From Vibrio salinus (GTDB lineage: Bacteria; Pseudomonadota; Gammaproteobacteria; Enterobacterales; Vibrionaceae): DNA of 64,000 bases. The notes under the pieces are model-generated. The model was given only the letters and a program-made list of their open reading frames with translations. It did not search any database and was not told where the DNA came from. The stretch spans positions 992,001 through 1,056,000 of the forward strand of contig NZ_JAJSDZ010000005.1 of the NCBI RefSeq assembly GCF_021272385.1, written 5' to 3'. Numbering within the stretch: the stretch's first letter is position 1; each line of letters begins with the position of its first letter. Positions 28,289-37,491 of this stretch are shown here, in pieces. The position numbers were made by a program, and so were the translations under genes.

Positions 28289-28735
28289 TTAAATCACTCT
28301 TCCTTGATATTCCAGCCCATTTTTTTCTGCAACATTTTTCCATTGAGATAATACTTTTATTCCAAATTTACGAGCAATTTTTCCTGATAAGGATAATTTC
28401 TTCGAATTTGCAATACTATCGATCCAAACGGATTTCGTTCCAGTTATTTTTGCCATAAATGCAAATATCAATCCTGGAGCCGCTCCCGTTGTTACAACTA
28501 AATCAGGCTTTTCAGACATTAATATTTTTATAGCACTAATAGACACAAAACCAGCTTTATACGCATCGGTACGACTAAAATCTCTTATCTGATAATATTT
28601 TTCACAATGCATAAATGATGGAGATTTGTCATATGTACCAACAACGATACGCTGGTTACCAAGCATTTTTTCCGCAATCAAACTCAATTGGACAAAATGT
28701 CCCCCGGGAGAAGCCACTAATAATATTTTACTCAT
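28289..28735 (-). CDS. PssD/Alg14-like glycosyltransferase subunit
   Basis: A protein of 148 aa with the Alg14/PssD start ILLVASPGGHFVQL, where GGH is the acceptor-side motif, and DLVVTTGAAPGLIFAFMAKITGTKSVWIDS. It should anchor the PssE-like catalytic half at the membrane and bind the lipid-linked acceptor; PssDE adds glucuronic acid in rhizobia. Together with Ugd in this window a uronic acid donor is plausible. It overlaps the lyase gene by eight bases. Confidence 0.88.
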   Translation of the reverse strand: MSKILLVASPGGHFVQLSLIAEKMLGNQRIVVGTYDKSPSFMHCEKYYQIRDFSRTDAYKAGFVSISAIKILMSEKPDLVVTTGAAPGLIFAFMAKITGTKSVWIDSIANSKKLSLSGKIARKFGIKVLSQWKNVAEKNGLEYQGRVI

Positions 28736-29480
28736 TGCTATCGGTTACATTTGTAATTGTTAAGGATCTTAATTCAACACCCATATTGGTATCGATCGTT
28801 TTATCTCGATATATTCCCATCTTAAAATAATGGAAATAATCATTTAGCATTATCTGATCGGAAAAGCTAAACTTATGCACAGTTCCATCGATAGTACAGC
28901 TGCCTTTTACCGAACCTTCACTCTCGTACAACCAGTGAATTGTATTATTACACTGAACTTCAGAACCTGGGTTTACATCGAATACATGCTCCTGATTTTC
29001 AGAGTGAAGCACCAATTTCAGACCATTGTCATAGCGTAGCTGATAAGACAATGGAGGTGAATGTTTACCAAAAGTAGACCATGTTTCACCTTTATTTGGA
29101 TTTGGTTGGTCATGCCATTGAGCTATAATAACCCAATCTCCATCCCATGCCTGATAATAACCACTACTATCCATCAACGCCAAATCAAAATCGTATTCAA
29201 CAGTATCACCAACATCATAGGAAGTATTAAAATCAATTTCAGAACGTTCTCCATTAAAAATATAGGAGTTGTCTCCATTTAAAACGATTCGAACACTGTT
29301 ATCTCCGATATTAATTGCTCTTTTTTGAGATTCAATATAAATATCACTGTACGACTGATTAAAGCTAAGAGCATCTTTAACTTTCGAAGCCTTCACTTCA
29401 TCGGAACAATCAGCATAGACAGACAAAGAAAAAAACAAAGTAATATAAGCAATAACCGGAAACTTATTTCTACTAATCAT
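28728..29480 (-). CDS. secreted polysaccharide lyase (heparin lyase I-like)
   Basis: A protein of 250 aa with a signal peptide (ending LSVYA|D). The concanavalin-like jelly-roll strands contain the motifs of the Polysacc_lyase family: NGERSEIDF, VIIAQWHDQPNPNKGE, LSYQLRYDNGLKLVL and YFHYFKMGIYRD. Such lyases cleave uronate-containing chains by beta-elimination in the periplasm. A lyase inside an EPS operon usually controls chain length or clears misdirected polymer, as AlgL does for alginate. It lies between a GT4 gene and pssD. Confidence 0.82.
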   Translation of the reverse strand: MISRNKFPVIAYITLFFSLSVYADCSDEVKASKVKDALSFNQSYSDIYIESQKRAINIGDNSVRIVLNGDNSYIFNGERSEIDFNTSYDVGDTVEYDFDLALMDSSGYYQAWDGDWVIIAQWHDQPNPNKGETWSTFGKHSPPLSYQLRYDNGLKLVLHSENQEHVFDVNPGSEVQCNNTIHWLYESEGSVKGSCTIDGTVHKFSFSDQIMLNDYFHYFKMGIYRDKTIDTNMGVELRSLTITNVTDSNE

Positions 29481-29505
29481 GGTAATTACCTTTTCAGCTA
29501 ATCAT

Positions 29506-30528
29506 TTAGTTGTAAATAAACTCTATCTTCGGAATAATTGCAGACACATCATACTCAGCATCATATAACGCTTTAGCATTGCTTGATATCAACGTTAAGT
29601 CAGCATTATGTAATGCTTTATCCACAACTTGCTTTATACAATCTACATCGCCAGGCGTAACGATAAATCCGGTATTATCGTCTATGATGACTTCAGGAAT
29701 TCCTCCGACCGGTGTTGAAATAACGGGTAGACAAGATGCCATCGCTTCAAGAATCACAACAGGTAACCCTTCATTGTAAGATGGTAATATCAATAGCTGA
29801 CTTTGTGCCATTAACTCCGCTTTTCTGGTTTTATCAACCCAACCATGAAACTGAATCTGCTCACGCACGCCCTGCTCATCAACAGCTTTCCAGAATGCAT
29901 CGACATCACCGCCACCGCCAACATTCAAAGTAACATCTGGCATCTCCTTCAATACTTTCAGTAAATCAAAAATACCCTTTCGTTCAATTAAAGCTCCTAA
30001 AAAAAGCAACTGCATCGGCTGTTTTTTTATATCAGGGATAGGTTCTATTACAGCAAAATTAGGAATAACCAAGACATTATCCTGTTTTTTCCCATCGAAT
30101 ATCGACTCAATATAAGCCTGCCAAGAGTTGGACAAAACAACGAAATAATCACAACCCGATATCAGTTTCCTAATTTTGTTCTGAACGCTATCAGTCTGAC
30201 TTCGATAAAATTTTTTAAACTCTGAACCATGCAGGTGAATAATAACTTTTTTAGAAAATGCTTTAGCTATTTTTAAATAAACATACTTTCGCCAGAAACT
30301 TCCGCGATATGACATATGTAAATGGAAACAAATATTGCTAAAAAAGAGAGAATAAAATAAAACAATAAAAACGCCCCACACTGACAAGAATAAATCTTTC
30401 GTTTTCCCTTTTCCTGAATGGGTGATAAAGCGTTTAAATGTATGATTCTCAGAAGCATTAACCTCAATATTTTTAATAACAGAGTCAATACCGCCTTGTT
30501 GACCAGTACCTAAAACAATAATTTTCAT
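29506..30528 (-). CDS. glycosyltransferase family 4
   Basis: A protein of 340 aa, GT-B fold. The N-terminal MKIIVLGTGQQGGIDSVIKNI binds the acceptor. The C-terminal half has the GT4 donor-site pattern LLFLGALIERKGIFDLLKVL and LPSYNEGLPVVILEAMASCLPVISTPVGGIPEVI, with the E-x7-E motif. It should add one sugar to the lipid-linked repeat unit at the cytoplasmic face. The start is one base after the stop codon of the upstream acetyltransferase gene. Confidence 0.9.
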   Translation of the reverse strand: MKIIVLGTGQQGGIDSVIKNIEVNASENHTFKRFITHSGKGKTKDLFLSVWGVFIVLFYSLFFSNICFHLHMSYRGSFWRKYVYLKIAKAFSKKVIIHLHGSEFKKFYRSQTDSVQNKIRKLISGCDYFVVLSNSWQAYIESIFDGKKQDNVLVIPNFAVIEPIPDIKKQPMQLLFLGALIERKGIFDLLKVLKEMPDVTLNVGGGGDVDAFWKAVDEQGVREQIQFHGWVDKTRKAELMAQSQLLILPSYNEGLPVVILEAMASCLPVISTPVGGIPEVIIDDNTGFIVTPGDVDCIKQVVDKALHNADLTLISSNAKALYDAEYDVSAIIPKIEFIYN

Positions 30529-30529
30529 T

Positions 30530-31066
30530 TTATACCTTAGGATTAATAATAAGATTCGATGAACCATTATACGATAATATTTTTGCCGGGTTTCCAGCAA
30601 CAACAGCATTGTCCGGAATATTTTTAGTTACAACTGAATTAGCTCCAACAACAACATTATTTCCTATAATAATACCTCCCAATATACATGCACCGCTTCC
30701 AATATAAACATTATTTCCTACAGTGGGAAATTCACCTGATTTACCTGCTATTGTTACATTATGGACGATGGTAACATTGGAACCTAGTTTTACTTTTGGA
30801 CCCCATGTTGTTCCAAATACATGATGAATTCTAAACCCCTCTCCTATATTACTTTTAAAATTAACATCTGTATTATAAATAACCTTCGCTATTTTATAGA
30901 GAATTAATGTTAGAACATTTAACAAAGGAACACTATTAGTTCCTTTACACAATCGTAAAATAAAGGAAAATCTAAACCCTTTGTTTTTAATCAAACAATT
31001 TACAAAGGATAAAAAACTTATTTTTCCTTCCCATCGATAAACATCAGAATAAATCAACTTCCACAT
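30530..31066 (-). CDS. serine-acetyltransferase-like hexapeptide enzyme (copy 2)
   Basis: A protein of 178 aa of the CysE-like left-handed beta-helix family: IHHVFGTTWGPKVKLGSNVTIVHNVTIAGKSG, then IGNNVVVGANSVVTKNIPDNAVVAGNPAKIL. In EPS loci such proteins O-acetylate sugars rather than serine. It is clearly a paralogue of the next upstream gene: the same length class, the same N-terminal MW-x(5)-DVYRW start and co-linear motifs. The pair is probably a tandem duplication with diverged specificity. Confidence 0.85.
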   Translation of the reverse strand: MWKLIYSDVYRWEGKISFLSFVNCLIKNKGFRFSFILRLCKGTNSVPLLNVLTLILYKIAKVIYNTDVNFKSNIGEGFRIHHVFGTTWGPKVKLGSNVTIVHNVTIAGKSGEFPTVGNNVYIGSGACILGGIIIGNNVVVGANSVVTKNIPDNAVVAGNPAKILSYNGSSNLIINPKV

Positions 31067-31209
31067 AACTCTTCCTTCAAATGATTAAATAATGATTATC
31101 AATCTTATCGTAAAGAGTTTTTAATTAGTGAGATATGAAAAAAATTAACCTAAAAATTTCATTATTTTTACAAAGGGCAATCTATTAAAATAGATGACAG
31201 AAGCCAAAC

Positions 31210-31755
31210 TTAAAAATCTATTTTAATAGGATATGAAATTAGCTCGAAAGACCCTTTATATGAGATGATCTTAGCTGGATTTCCAATAACTATAGCATTA
31301 TCTGGAATATCCTTTGTTACAACACAATTAGCACCTATGACAACATTATTTCCTATTGATATATTTCCTAAAAGAGTAGAGCCTGGTCCTAAATATACAT
31401 TATCGCCAATGGTCGGCCACATTCCATCGATATTACCAATTGTAACATTATGAGCTAGAGTTAAATTTATTCCAGATATCACATCAGGTCCCCAAACAGT
31501 ACCTATAACATGATGAATTTTAATTCCAGGAGCGATATTGGCTCGAAAATCAATATCACTTGAATATATTATTTTAAAAATCTTATATAGAATTCGTGAA
31601 ATATAATTTAAAAAAAATATTTTTTTTGTACTTTTAGCCAAACGCATAAAAAAAACAAATCTAAAGCCTCGATAGCTAACGAGGGCAAGAAAAACATCAA
31701 TCAGACGTGTATTAGCTCTCCATCTATATACATCTAACTTTATAACTCTCCACAT
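31210..31755 (-). CDS. serine-acetyltransferase-like hexapeptide enzyme (copy 1)
   Basis: A protein of 181 aa, CysE-like hexapeptide transferase: IKIHHVIGTVWGPDVISGINLTLAHNVTIGNIDG and IGNNVVIGANCVVTKDIPDNAIVIGNPAKIISY. It starts MWRVIKLDVYRWRA, like copy 2. A 143-base gap with an AT-rich inverted repeat (ATCTATT / AATAGAT near 31188) separates the two copies, the widest gap in the operon. Likely an O-acetyltransferase for the EPS repeat unit. Confidence 0.85.
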   Translation of the reverse strand: MWRVIKLDVYRWRANTRLIDVFLALVSYRGFRFVFFMRLAKSTKKIFFLNYISRILYKIFKIIYSSDIDFRANIAPGIKIHHVIGTVWGPDVISGINLTLAHNVTIGNIDGMWPTIGDNVYLGPGSTLLGNISIGNNVVIGANCVVTKDIPDNAIVIGNPAKIISYKGSFELISYPIKIDF

Positions 31756-31773
31756 AAAAAACCTATTTTATAT

Positions 31774-32871
31774 TTACAATTTTAAAAATAATGAAAAGTA
31801 TCTATCAGCTACAATATTTTCCGAAAAATCTTCTGCTCGTTTGAGTCTTATTGATCTAGAGCAGCTAGGAGAAATTATTTCTGAACAAATAGCCTCAGAT
31901 AACAAAATATGATCTCCCACTGGAACCAATCTCCCATATTTTCCGGATTCCAGAATTTCTCTTGGACCACTTCGGCAATCTGTAGAGACAACAGGTAACC
32001 CAAAAGCTAACGCTTCTACAATTACATTGCCAAATCCTTCCCATGCAGATGACAAGACAAAAAGGTCCGCCTGAGAATAAAAACTAACAACATTGTTACT
32101 GAACCCTGCAAAATCTACTCTATCAGAAATATCTAACTCATTAACTAAACAAGATAGTTTTGCCATTTCAGTCTTATCATGGGTTCCACCCAATATGGTC
32201 AAAGAAGCTCTGACAGATCTATTTTTTAATTCTGCAACAGCTTTAAGTAACGTTGTATAGTCTTTTTGAGGAGTAACTCGCCCAACAGCTAATAATTTAA
32301 ATTTTTCGGAAGAAGTTGCCGATTTTTTAGAAATATCACAGCTGTTTTTTGCCTGAAAGCGAATGGGATTATGAATAAACGTGCATTTTCCAGGTTGTTT
32401 AACAAGAGGAATTAAATCACTCATAACACCTTCAGAAACAGCCACAACTTTGTCAGCTAACGGATACAAATACTTAACGATAGCCGTTACTTTTTTCTTA
32501 GTAAATTGAGATTTAGAGGAAAAATGCTCAACAATTGAGGCATGCTCACTCACTACAACCTTTGCCTTTGTACGTGCTAACTTCGCCGAAAGAATACAAG
32601 CTGCATTGGTATCAGGATATGCAGAGAGAATTAAGTCAGGATTAAACCCCTGAATTACTTTTTTAAACTTCAGGACACTCAGAAAAGTACGGTTACATTC
32701 AAGACTTTTCACAGGAATATTTAACTCCTGCAAAGTTTCGTAACTTGCCCCCACACTTTTGTCTGTAACAAAAAGGATCTGATGCTCTTTCAACCACTGC
32801 TTAGCTAATGAAATGAAAACCTGTTCAGCCCCACCAAATCCCATATAGGAAATGCGAAAAATAATCTTCAT
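31774..32871 (-). CDS. glycosyltransferase family 4
   Basis: A protein of 365 aa, GT-B fold. The start MKIIFRISYMGFGGAEQVFISLAKQW carries the GGAE acceptor loop. The donor half has KLLAVGRVTPQKDYTTLLKAV and VLSSAWEGFGNVIVEALAFGLPVVSTDCRSGPREIL, the EGFGNVIVEAL motif of GT4 galactosyl/N-acetylgalactosaminyl transferases. Start at 32871 forms an ATGA overlap with the stop of the GT2 gene, which marks translational coupling. The frame opens 45 codons earlier inside that gene, but those residues are not family-like. Confidence 0.9.
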   Translation of the reverse strand: MKIIFRISYMGFGGAEQVFISLAKQWLKEHQILFVTDKSVGASYETLQELNIPVKSLECNRTFLSVLKFKKVIQGFNPDLILSAYPDTNAACILSAKLARTKAKVVVSEHASIVEHFSSKSQFTKKKVTAIVKYLYPLADKVVAVSEGVMSDLIPLVKQPGKCTFIHNPIRFQAKNSCDISKKSATSSEKFKLLAVGRVTPQKDYTTLLKAVAELKNRSVRASLTILGGTHDKTEMAKLSCLVNELDISDRVDFAGFSNNVVSFYSQADLFVLSSAWEGFGNVIVEALAFGLPVVSTDCRSGPREILESGKYGRLVPVGDHILLSEAICSEIISPSCSRSIRLKRAEDFSENIVADRYFSLFLKL

Positions 32872-33818
32872 GATTTTTTCAACTTGTATGCTAAATAGTA
32901 TATAAAAGGTAAAACGCCGACCAAAAATTTTCTCTTTGTAATTTTTCCTGTTCGAAACAACTTTACCCAATTGAATAATCCAATTTTTTTCTTCCACATT
33001 ATCCAACTAAATTTAATTATATTTAGATTTCGTTTAGCTGCAGAATGATACATATAAAATAAATGTGCTTTAATACAAAGCAAGGTAAGTAAATTGGGAA
33101 TATTTTTGTTACTTAGAAATGTGTTGATATGATTACAATCGCTGAGTGTCACTTTTGATATTGCACTAACTTCACCGATCTGATAGAAGTACAAGCTTTT
33201 TTTTGAGGAAAAAACATATTTTGCATTTTCATATAAACCATACAGATAAATAAGATCTTCACAATAACGAATACCGACAGGAAATTGTATTGATCTAGCC
33301 AGGTCAGACTTAATCAACCTACACATAACCAGCCAAACAAAAGCCTGACAGGCATTATCGAGCGCCTCTTTCGATGAATACAACCCTTCCTTTGAAGTTG
33401 TTACTTGTCCATGCTCAACAATATTGTTGACATTATTCTTATAAGCTTCAAACTTATACTCTATAATGTCAGCTTGAGGATTATCTTGAGCAAGTTCAAA
33501 TAACGAGTCTAAATAAGTATCACATACAAGATCATCAGCATCACAAAAGGTAATGTATTTTCCCGATGCCGCGTTTAATCCTGTATTTCGGGCCATACTT
33601 ACACCACCATTCTTTTGGCGAATGCATTTTATCTTTCCGCTAACAATTTCTTGTAAAAAATGAGATTCAATCATATCATTGACAGGCTCATCAGAACCAT
33701 CATCAATAATAACTATCTCATAATAATAATGTCCATTTGCACTAGACAATATCGAATCAACAGTAGCACACAGGCTAGAACCAGCATTGTATGCCGGAAT
33801 TATAACACTAATCTCCAT
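32868..33818 (-). CDS. glycosyltransferase family 2
   Basis: A protein of 316 aa, GT-A fold. It starts MEISVIIPAYNAGSSLCATVDSIL and has the metal-binding YITFCDADDLV (D-x-D) and RNTGLNAASGKY. It should transfer one sugar to the undecaprenyl-linked unit. The last 60 residues are basic and hydrophobic, as for membrane association. It overlaps the flippase gene by 11 bases and the GT4 gene by 4. Confidence 0.9.
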   Translation of the reverse strand: MEISVIIPAYNAGSSLCATVDSILSSANGHYYYEIVIIDDGSDEPVNDMIESHFLQEIVSGKIKCIRQKNGGVSMARNTGLNAASGKYITFCDADDLVCDTYLDSLFELAQDNPQADIIEYKFEAYKNNVNNIVEHGQVTTSKEGLYSSKEALDNACQAFVWLVMCRLIKSDLARSIQFPVGIRYCEDLIYLYGLYENAKYVFSSKKSLYFYQIGEVSAISKVTLSDCNHINTFLSNKNIPNLLTLLCIKAHLFYMYHSAAKRNLNIIKFSWIMWKKKIGLFNWVKLFRTGKITKRKFLVGVLPFIYYLAYKLKKS

Positions 33819-35148
33819 GAACGGCCTTAACGGGTTTATTCAAAACAAAAAATAAAGTTTTCTTAGTAGAACTTATAGGGTTTGTCAATAGTGACCATAG
33901 CTCCTCTATCACTACATAAACAAAAATTCGAGTATTTCGAAACAGCAAATAAGACAATAAATCAGCAATAGCATATGAGGCAACGGAAACAATAGCGATC
34001 GCAATAAGGCCATAGCATTGGATAAAAATAACAGAACAGGATAAAGAGACAAAAGAAGCTATAATCGTTTTAATTAACTCAATATTCGACCAGCCCTGTA
34101 TAATTAAAACTCTTGAGAAAAAAGCGCCAAAATAAGCAAAGAGCAACTTCCAAACAACTATTTTCAATATAATTCCAGATTCGATATATTTGTTCCCATA
34201 CAAAATTGAAATGACATAGTCTCCAAAAAAGTATGTAAATACACCACCCAAAATACCGAAGATAAGCATTAAACGAATAATATTTCGAAAGACATTTCCA
34301 CCTAAGCCATTCTTATCAATCTCGTGATTCAATTTATTGAAAAATGAAAACACAAAAATATGACCAATAAACACAACCTGAGTAACAAGTTTTACTGCCG
34401 CCCCATAAATACCAACATCTTTTGCGGATAAAAATTCCTCTATAATAATAGAATCAAAATACATAAACAAAGGTAACAAAATAGAAGAAAACAAGACAAA
34501 ACGAGATTCTTTAAACAGATAAACACATTTTAATAAAACATTTTTAAAATAAATATTATCATTGTATTTTTTATTTATTGAAAAAAAAGCAAACAGCAAA
34601 ATCACTTGTGACACAGCAGAGTAGATAAAGAGATATAAAGCTGCATAATAAAAGTTAAGTTTAAAATGTAATACAACTAAAATATAAGCCAATGCAACCA
34701 ATCTCGACAGCAGTGTTGATAATGATAAATATTTTGGATTCTCGGTTGCCTGAAGAAACAACCGCACTATGGTAGACTTCCCGAAATAAGCCGCAGAGCA
34801 AGCTGATAATATAAGTGGTAAAATCAATTCTCTAGGTGTATCACTAAAAAAATAGACCCATGAAGTTACCGAAACAATAAAAAAAATCCCACCAATACCA
34901 CGAATAAATGACACAGCAACAAAGACTAATCTTTTATTATCATCTTTAATAAAATCTCGCATTACTACATTGTCCATCCCTAATATAAAAATGAAGGAAA
35001 GAACACTAGCCACAGCTTGAACATAAGAAAGATGCCCCATATTTTCAGGACCATAAAATCTAGCAACAAACACAGTACTGAATAAACCAAAGACAATCCC
35101 TCCAAGATTATCTAAAGCAAATAACATTATCTTTTTTATATTATTCAT
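33808..35148 (-). CDS. Wzx-like polysaccharide flippase
   Basis: A protein of 446 aa with about 12-14 membrane helices. It starts MNNIKKIMLFALDNLGGIVFGLFSTVFVARFYGPENMGHLSYVQAV, the standard MATE/MOP-family polysaccharide exporter entry (GPxxxGxLSY). It flips the lipid-linked repeat unit to the periplasm for Wzy. Start at 35148 overlaps the end of the Wzy-like gene by eight bases. A TTG four codons upstream (35160) also opens the frame. Confidence 0.9.
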   Translation of the reverse strand: MNNIKKIMLFALDNLGGIVFGLFSTVFVARFYGPENMGHLSYVQAVASVLSFIFILGMDNVVMRDFIKDDNKRLVFVAVSFIRGIGGIFFIVSVTSWVYFFSDTPRELILPLILSACSAAYFGKSTIVRLFLQATENPKYLSLSTLLSRLVALAYILVVLHFKLNFYYAALYLFIYSAVSQVILLFAFFSINKKYNDNIYFKNVLLKCVYLFKESRFVLFSSILLPLFMYFDSIIIEEFLSAKDVGIYGAAVKLVTQVVFIGHIFVFSFFNKLNHEIDKNGLGGNVFRNIIRLMLIFGILGGVFTYFFGDYVISILYGNKYIESGIILKIVVWKLLFAYFGAFFSRVLIIQGWSNIELIKTIIASFVSLSCSVIFIQCYGLIAIAIVSVASYAIADLLSYLLFRNTRIFVYVVIEELWSLLTNPISSTKKTLFFVLNKPVKAVHGD

Positions 35149-36370
35149 ATTTTTTATCAATATCTATAAGAACTTTTGCTTTCAATAATAGATAAGCAAA
35201 AATAAAGTTAAACCAACTAAAGCTTGCGGCTAATAAAAAAGTTGTTTCTGTAATATTATTAATTACAGAAAAAGTTCCAACACAAAACCCCAGCCAAGTA
35301 TATTTATCAGCTTTCCCCAATGTAATTATATGAATATAAGTTTTAAAAAAATCAATAATCACAAAAACAAATAATCCAAACCCTACAGCCCCAATAGCTA
35401 TAAATATATCAACATATCCACCATCTGAAGCAGCCAACTTATCAACCCACTCTATCGAATATTTGGCCAACTCAGTTTCCTGAATTAAATTATTATCACC
35501 TAAGCCCCAAACAGAGGCATATCCCATTCCATACAGTAGATGTCCGAAAGACTGATTCAGCATAACAAGCCATAATCTTCCCCTACCTGTCAACCAGTCA
35601 TCCTGTAAATGTGTATACAAAAAACTAAAAATAAAGTCATGATTAGTAATAATAAGAATTGGTAAGATAATTGCGGCTACCCAAAATAATAAACGTATAG
35701 GGAAAAAAAAAGTCAGCCGGGCTTTATCAGAAAAATATTTGCTTCCATTATTCAGAAAAAAAGACACACCAAGTATTAATATTGTTGTTGCTATTGACGT
35801 TTTTGATAAAGTCATAAGAAGTAGAAAAAAAACACAACACAACATAGAAACACGAATAAAATCCCAGCGATTAATGGAAAATATGTAATAAAAAATCATC
35901 ATTCCAATAATAGGACCAAGATTATTTTTATTAGCAAATGCACCAGAGATTTCTAAGATACGTCCATGAGCCAAATCATTTTTTAAAACTAAAGTAAAAG
36001 TAAGAACAACCCAAAAAACACTTAAAATTCTTATCGATTTTACATTATCAACACTTAAAAAAGTCGCAATAAAAAAAACAACATAAAGATAAAGAAGTAA
36101 TTGCCAAACCAGCTCATAGAGAGTTTTTCCAGGCCATTGAGACCAAAATGAAGAAATAAAACACCAACAAAAAACAAACAAAAGAGGTAGTGATTTTTTA
36201 ATTAAATCATATGAAAATTGAATTTTAATTTTTTTATTAGCACAAAAGCAACCTAAAACAATAAAAAAGAAAAATAGAATTGGACGTTTTAAAAGGCCAT
36301 TTGAAAGTGTTAGCATTAGTACCGTCGATATAATGATACTTTCTTGAATAAACAGTTTTGATATTTTCAT
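35141..36370 (-). CDS. Wzy-like O-antigen/EPS polymerase
   Basis: A protein of 409 aa with about ten to twelve membrane helices and a large periplasmic loop. The O-antigen ligase/polymerase motif is LTGRGRLWLVMLNQSFGHLLYGMGYASVWG. An earlier motif, ISGAFANKNNLGPIIGMMIFYY, is typical of EPS polymerases. It should polymerise repeat units delivered by the flippase encoded next. Adjacent Wzy and Wzx genes define the pathway type. Very A/T-rich, like its neighbours. Confidence 0.87.
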   Translation of the reverse strand: MKISKLFIQESIIISTVLMLTLSNGLLKRPILFFFFIVLGCFCANKKIKIQFSYDLIKKSLPLLFVFCWCFISSFWSQWPGKTLYELVWQLLLYLYVVFFIATFLSVDNVKSIRILSVFWVVLTFTLVLKNDLAHGRILEISGAFANKNNLGPIIGMMIFYYIFSINRWDFIRVSMLCCVFFLLLMTLSKTSIATTILILGVSFFLNNGSKYFSDKARLTFFFPIRLLFWVAAIILPILIITNHDFIFSFLYTHLQDDWLTGRGRLWLVMLNQSFGHLLYGMGYASVWGLGDNNLIQETELAKYSIEWVDKLAASDGGYVDIFIAIGAVGFGLFVFVIIDFFKTYIHIITLGKADKYTWLGFCVGTFSVINNITETTFLLAASFSWFNFIFAYLLLKAKVLIDIDKKYE

Positions 36371-36379
36371 AAAATAGAC

Positions 36380-36781
36380 TTAATTGTTTTTTCTTCGTTC
36401 TGATAATTGAAATAAAATTTGATATAAAATAAAAGAACAAACCATTCCAAAGCAATCAACTAAAAAGTCCATTAATGATGGCTTCCTAGACTGAAAAAAA
36501 CATTGTATAAGCTCATCGGTGCCAAACACCCAAATCAATGAAATAAATCTAATAGTAAATAATCCCCAGATTTTTCTATAACTCGACACCATGGAAGTAA
36601 AGCCAAGGATAAAAGCCAAATAAAAATGTAGGTGTTTATCACCACCAACGTAGCATTCAACGATTAAAATGTCAGTTGTACGAATTTCCAAACTTTTCAT
36701 TATTGATAAAGCCGCAATAAAAAGAAGGATCAAAAGAAAGTAAACATGACCCTGCTTAACTTTTTGACCAGCTATTATCAT
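36380..36781 (-). CDS. VanZ-like protein (VpsQ position)
   Basis: A membrane protein of 133 aa with four hydrophobic segments. VanZ-like marks are GGDKHLHFYLAFILGF, TDELIQCFFQSRKPSLMDFLVDCFGM and a hydrophobic tail. Its place directly after a VpsP-like gene is that of vpsQ in the V. cholerae vps-II cluster. Function unproven; small VanZ proteins recur with Wzc-type EPS systems. It overlaps the upstream gene by four bases. Confidence 0.75.
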   Translation of the reverse strand: MIIAGQKVKQGHVYFLLILLFIAALSIMKSLEIRTTDILIVECYVGGDKHLHFYLAFILGFTSMVSSYRKIWGLFTIRFISLIWVFGTDELIQCFFQSRKPSLMDFLVDCFGMVCSFILYQILFQLSERRKNN

Positions 36782-37461
36782 GATTTAGACTTATAGTTTC
36801 CGCATGTCCAAAGAGGAATATGGGCCAATATAGCGACACTACACATCCGCTCTTTATTCGGAGAGAACTTAAAAATCTCATTCAACCTCCAATTTTTAAT
36901 TCCATACTTATCGTGTTCAGTAATGAATTTTAATGCTATTTTTTTTTGCTCAATGTTCAGTTTATCCCAATGTGAAAACAAAATTTTTATTGACGTTTCT
37001 GCTGTATCCTTTTCAAAGGGGCCAAATTGATAAACAGATCTTAAGACTGTATAAACATCTTTTAAAGAGTCGCCCCGGTAATCCATAAGATCAGCCTTTT
37101 GAGAATAAGCATCAGGAAACAAAGGCCGGAGACGAATCGAAGAATCCAGATACTGAATAGAAGAATTTAATAAATTCTTACGTTCATGTTCTGATTCTAT
37201 AGTCAAAGATTCTAAATAGCTAACATATGATGCATCAATTAAGTAATCGGGATTGTTTTTTTTCCAATATAACATCCCGTTAGAGGCCTTTTTTATCTCT
37301 TCAATATTTTTGATGCCTAATTTTTCACTATTTATTGAAAGTAATTCATTTGACAAAACATTATGATATAAATTTCCCATTATTGAACAATAAGCAAAGC
37401 CAATAATAAAAAAAGACAGCATTACTATAGCTACAGAAAAAACTATTCGGCGAAAGACCAT
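36778..37461 (-). CDS. VpsP-like polysaccharide biosynthesis protein
   Basis: A protein of 227 aa with one N-terminal membrane anchor (IVFSVAIVMLSFFIIGFAYC). The periplasmic domain is helical, with a TPR-like region (LNSSIQYLDSSIRLRPLFPDAYSQKADL). Position and architecture match VpsP of Vibrio, which follows the Wzc homologue VpsO. Its role is not known; a scaffold for the Wzc/exporter complex is possible. Confidence 0.7.
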   Translation of the reverse strand: MVFRRIVFSVAIVMLSFFIIGFAYCSIMGNLYHNVLSNELLSINSEKLGIKNIEEIKKASNGMLYWKKNNPDYLIDASYVSYLESLTIESEHERKNLLNSSIQYLDSSIRLRPLFPDAYSQKADLMDYRGDSLKDVYTVLRSVYQFGPFEKDTAETSIKILFSHWDKLNIEQKKIALKFITEHDKYGIKNWRLNEIFKFSPNKERMCSVAILAHIPLWTCGNYKSKS

Positions 37462-37491
37462 TATTAATTAACCAAAATATTATTATATATT

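Noticed and set aside
31090-31110. Fur-box-like AATGATTATCAAT in the gap between the two acetyltransferase copies
   Set aside because: Only about half of the 19-base consensus matches and the DNA is very AT-rich.
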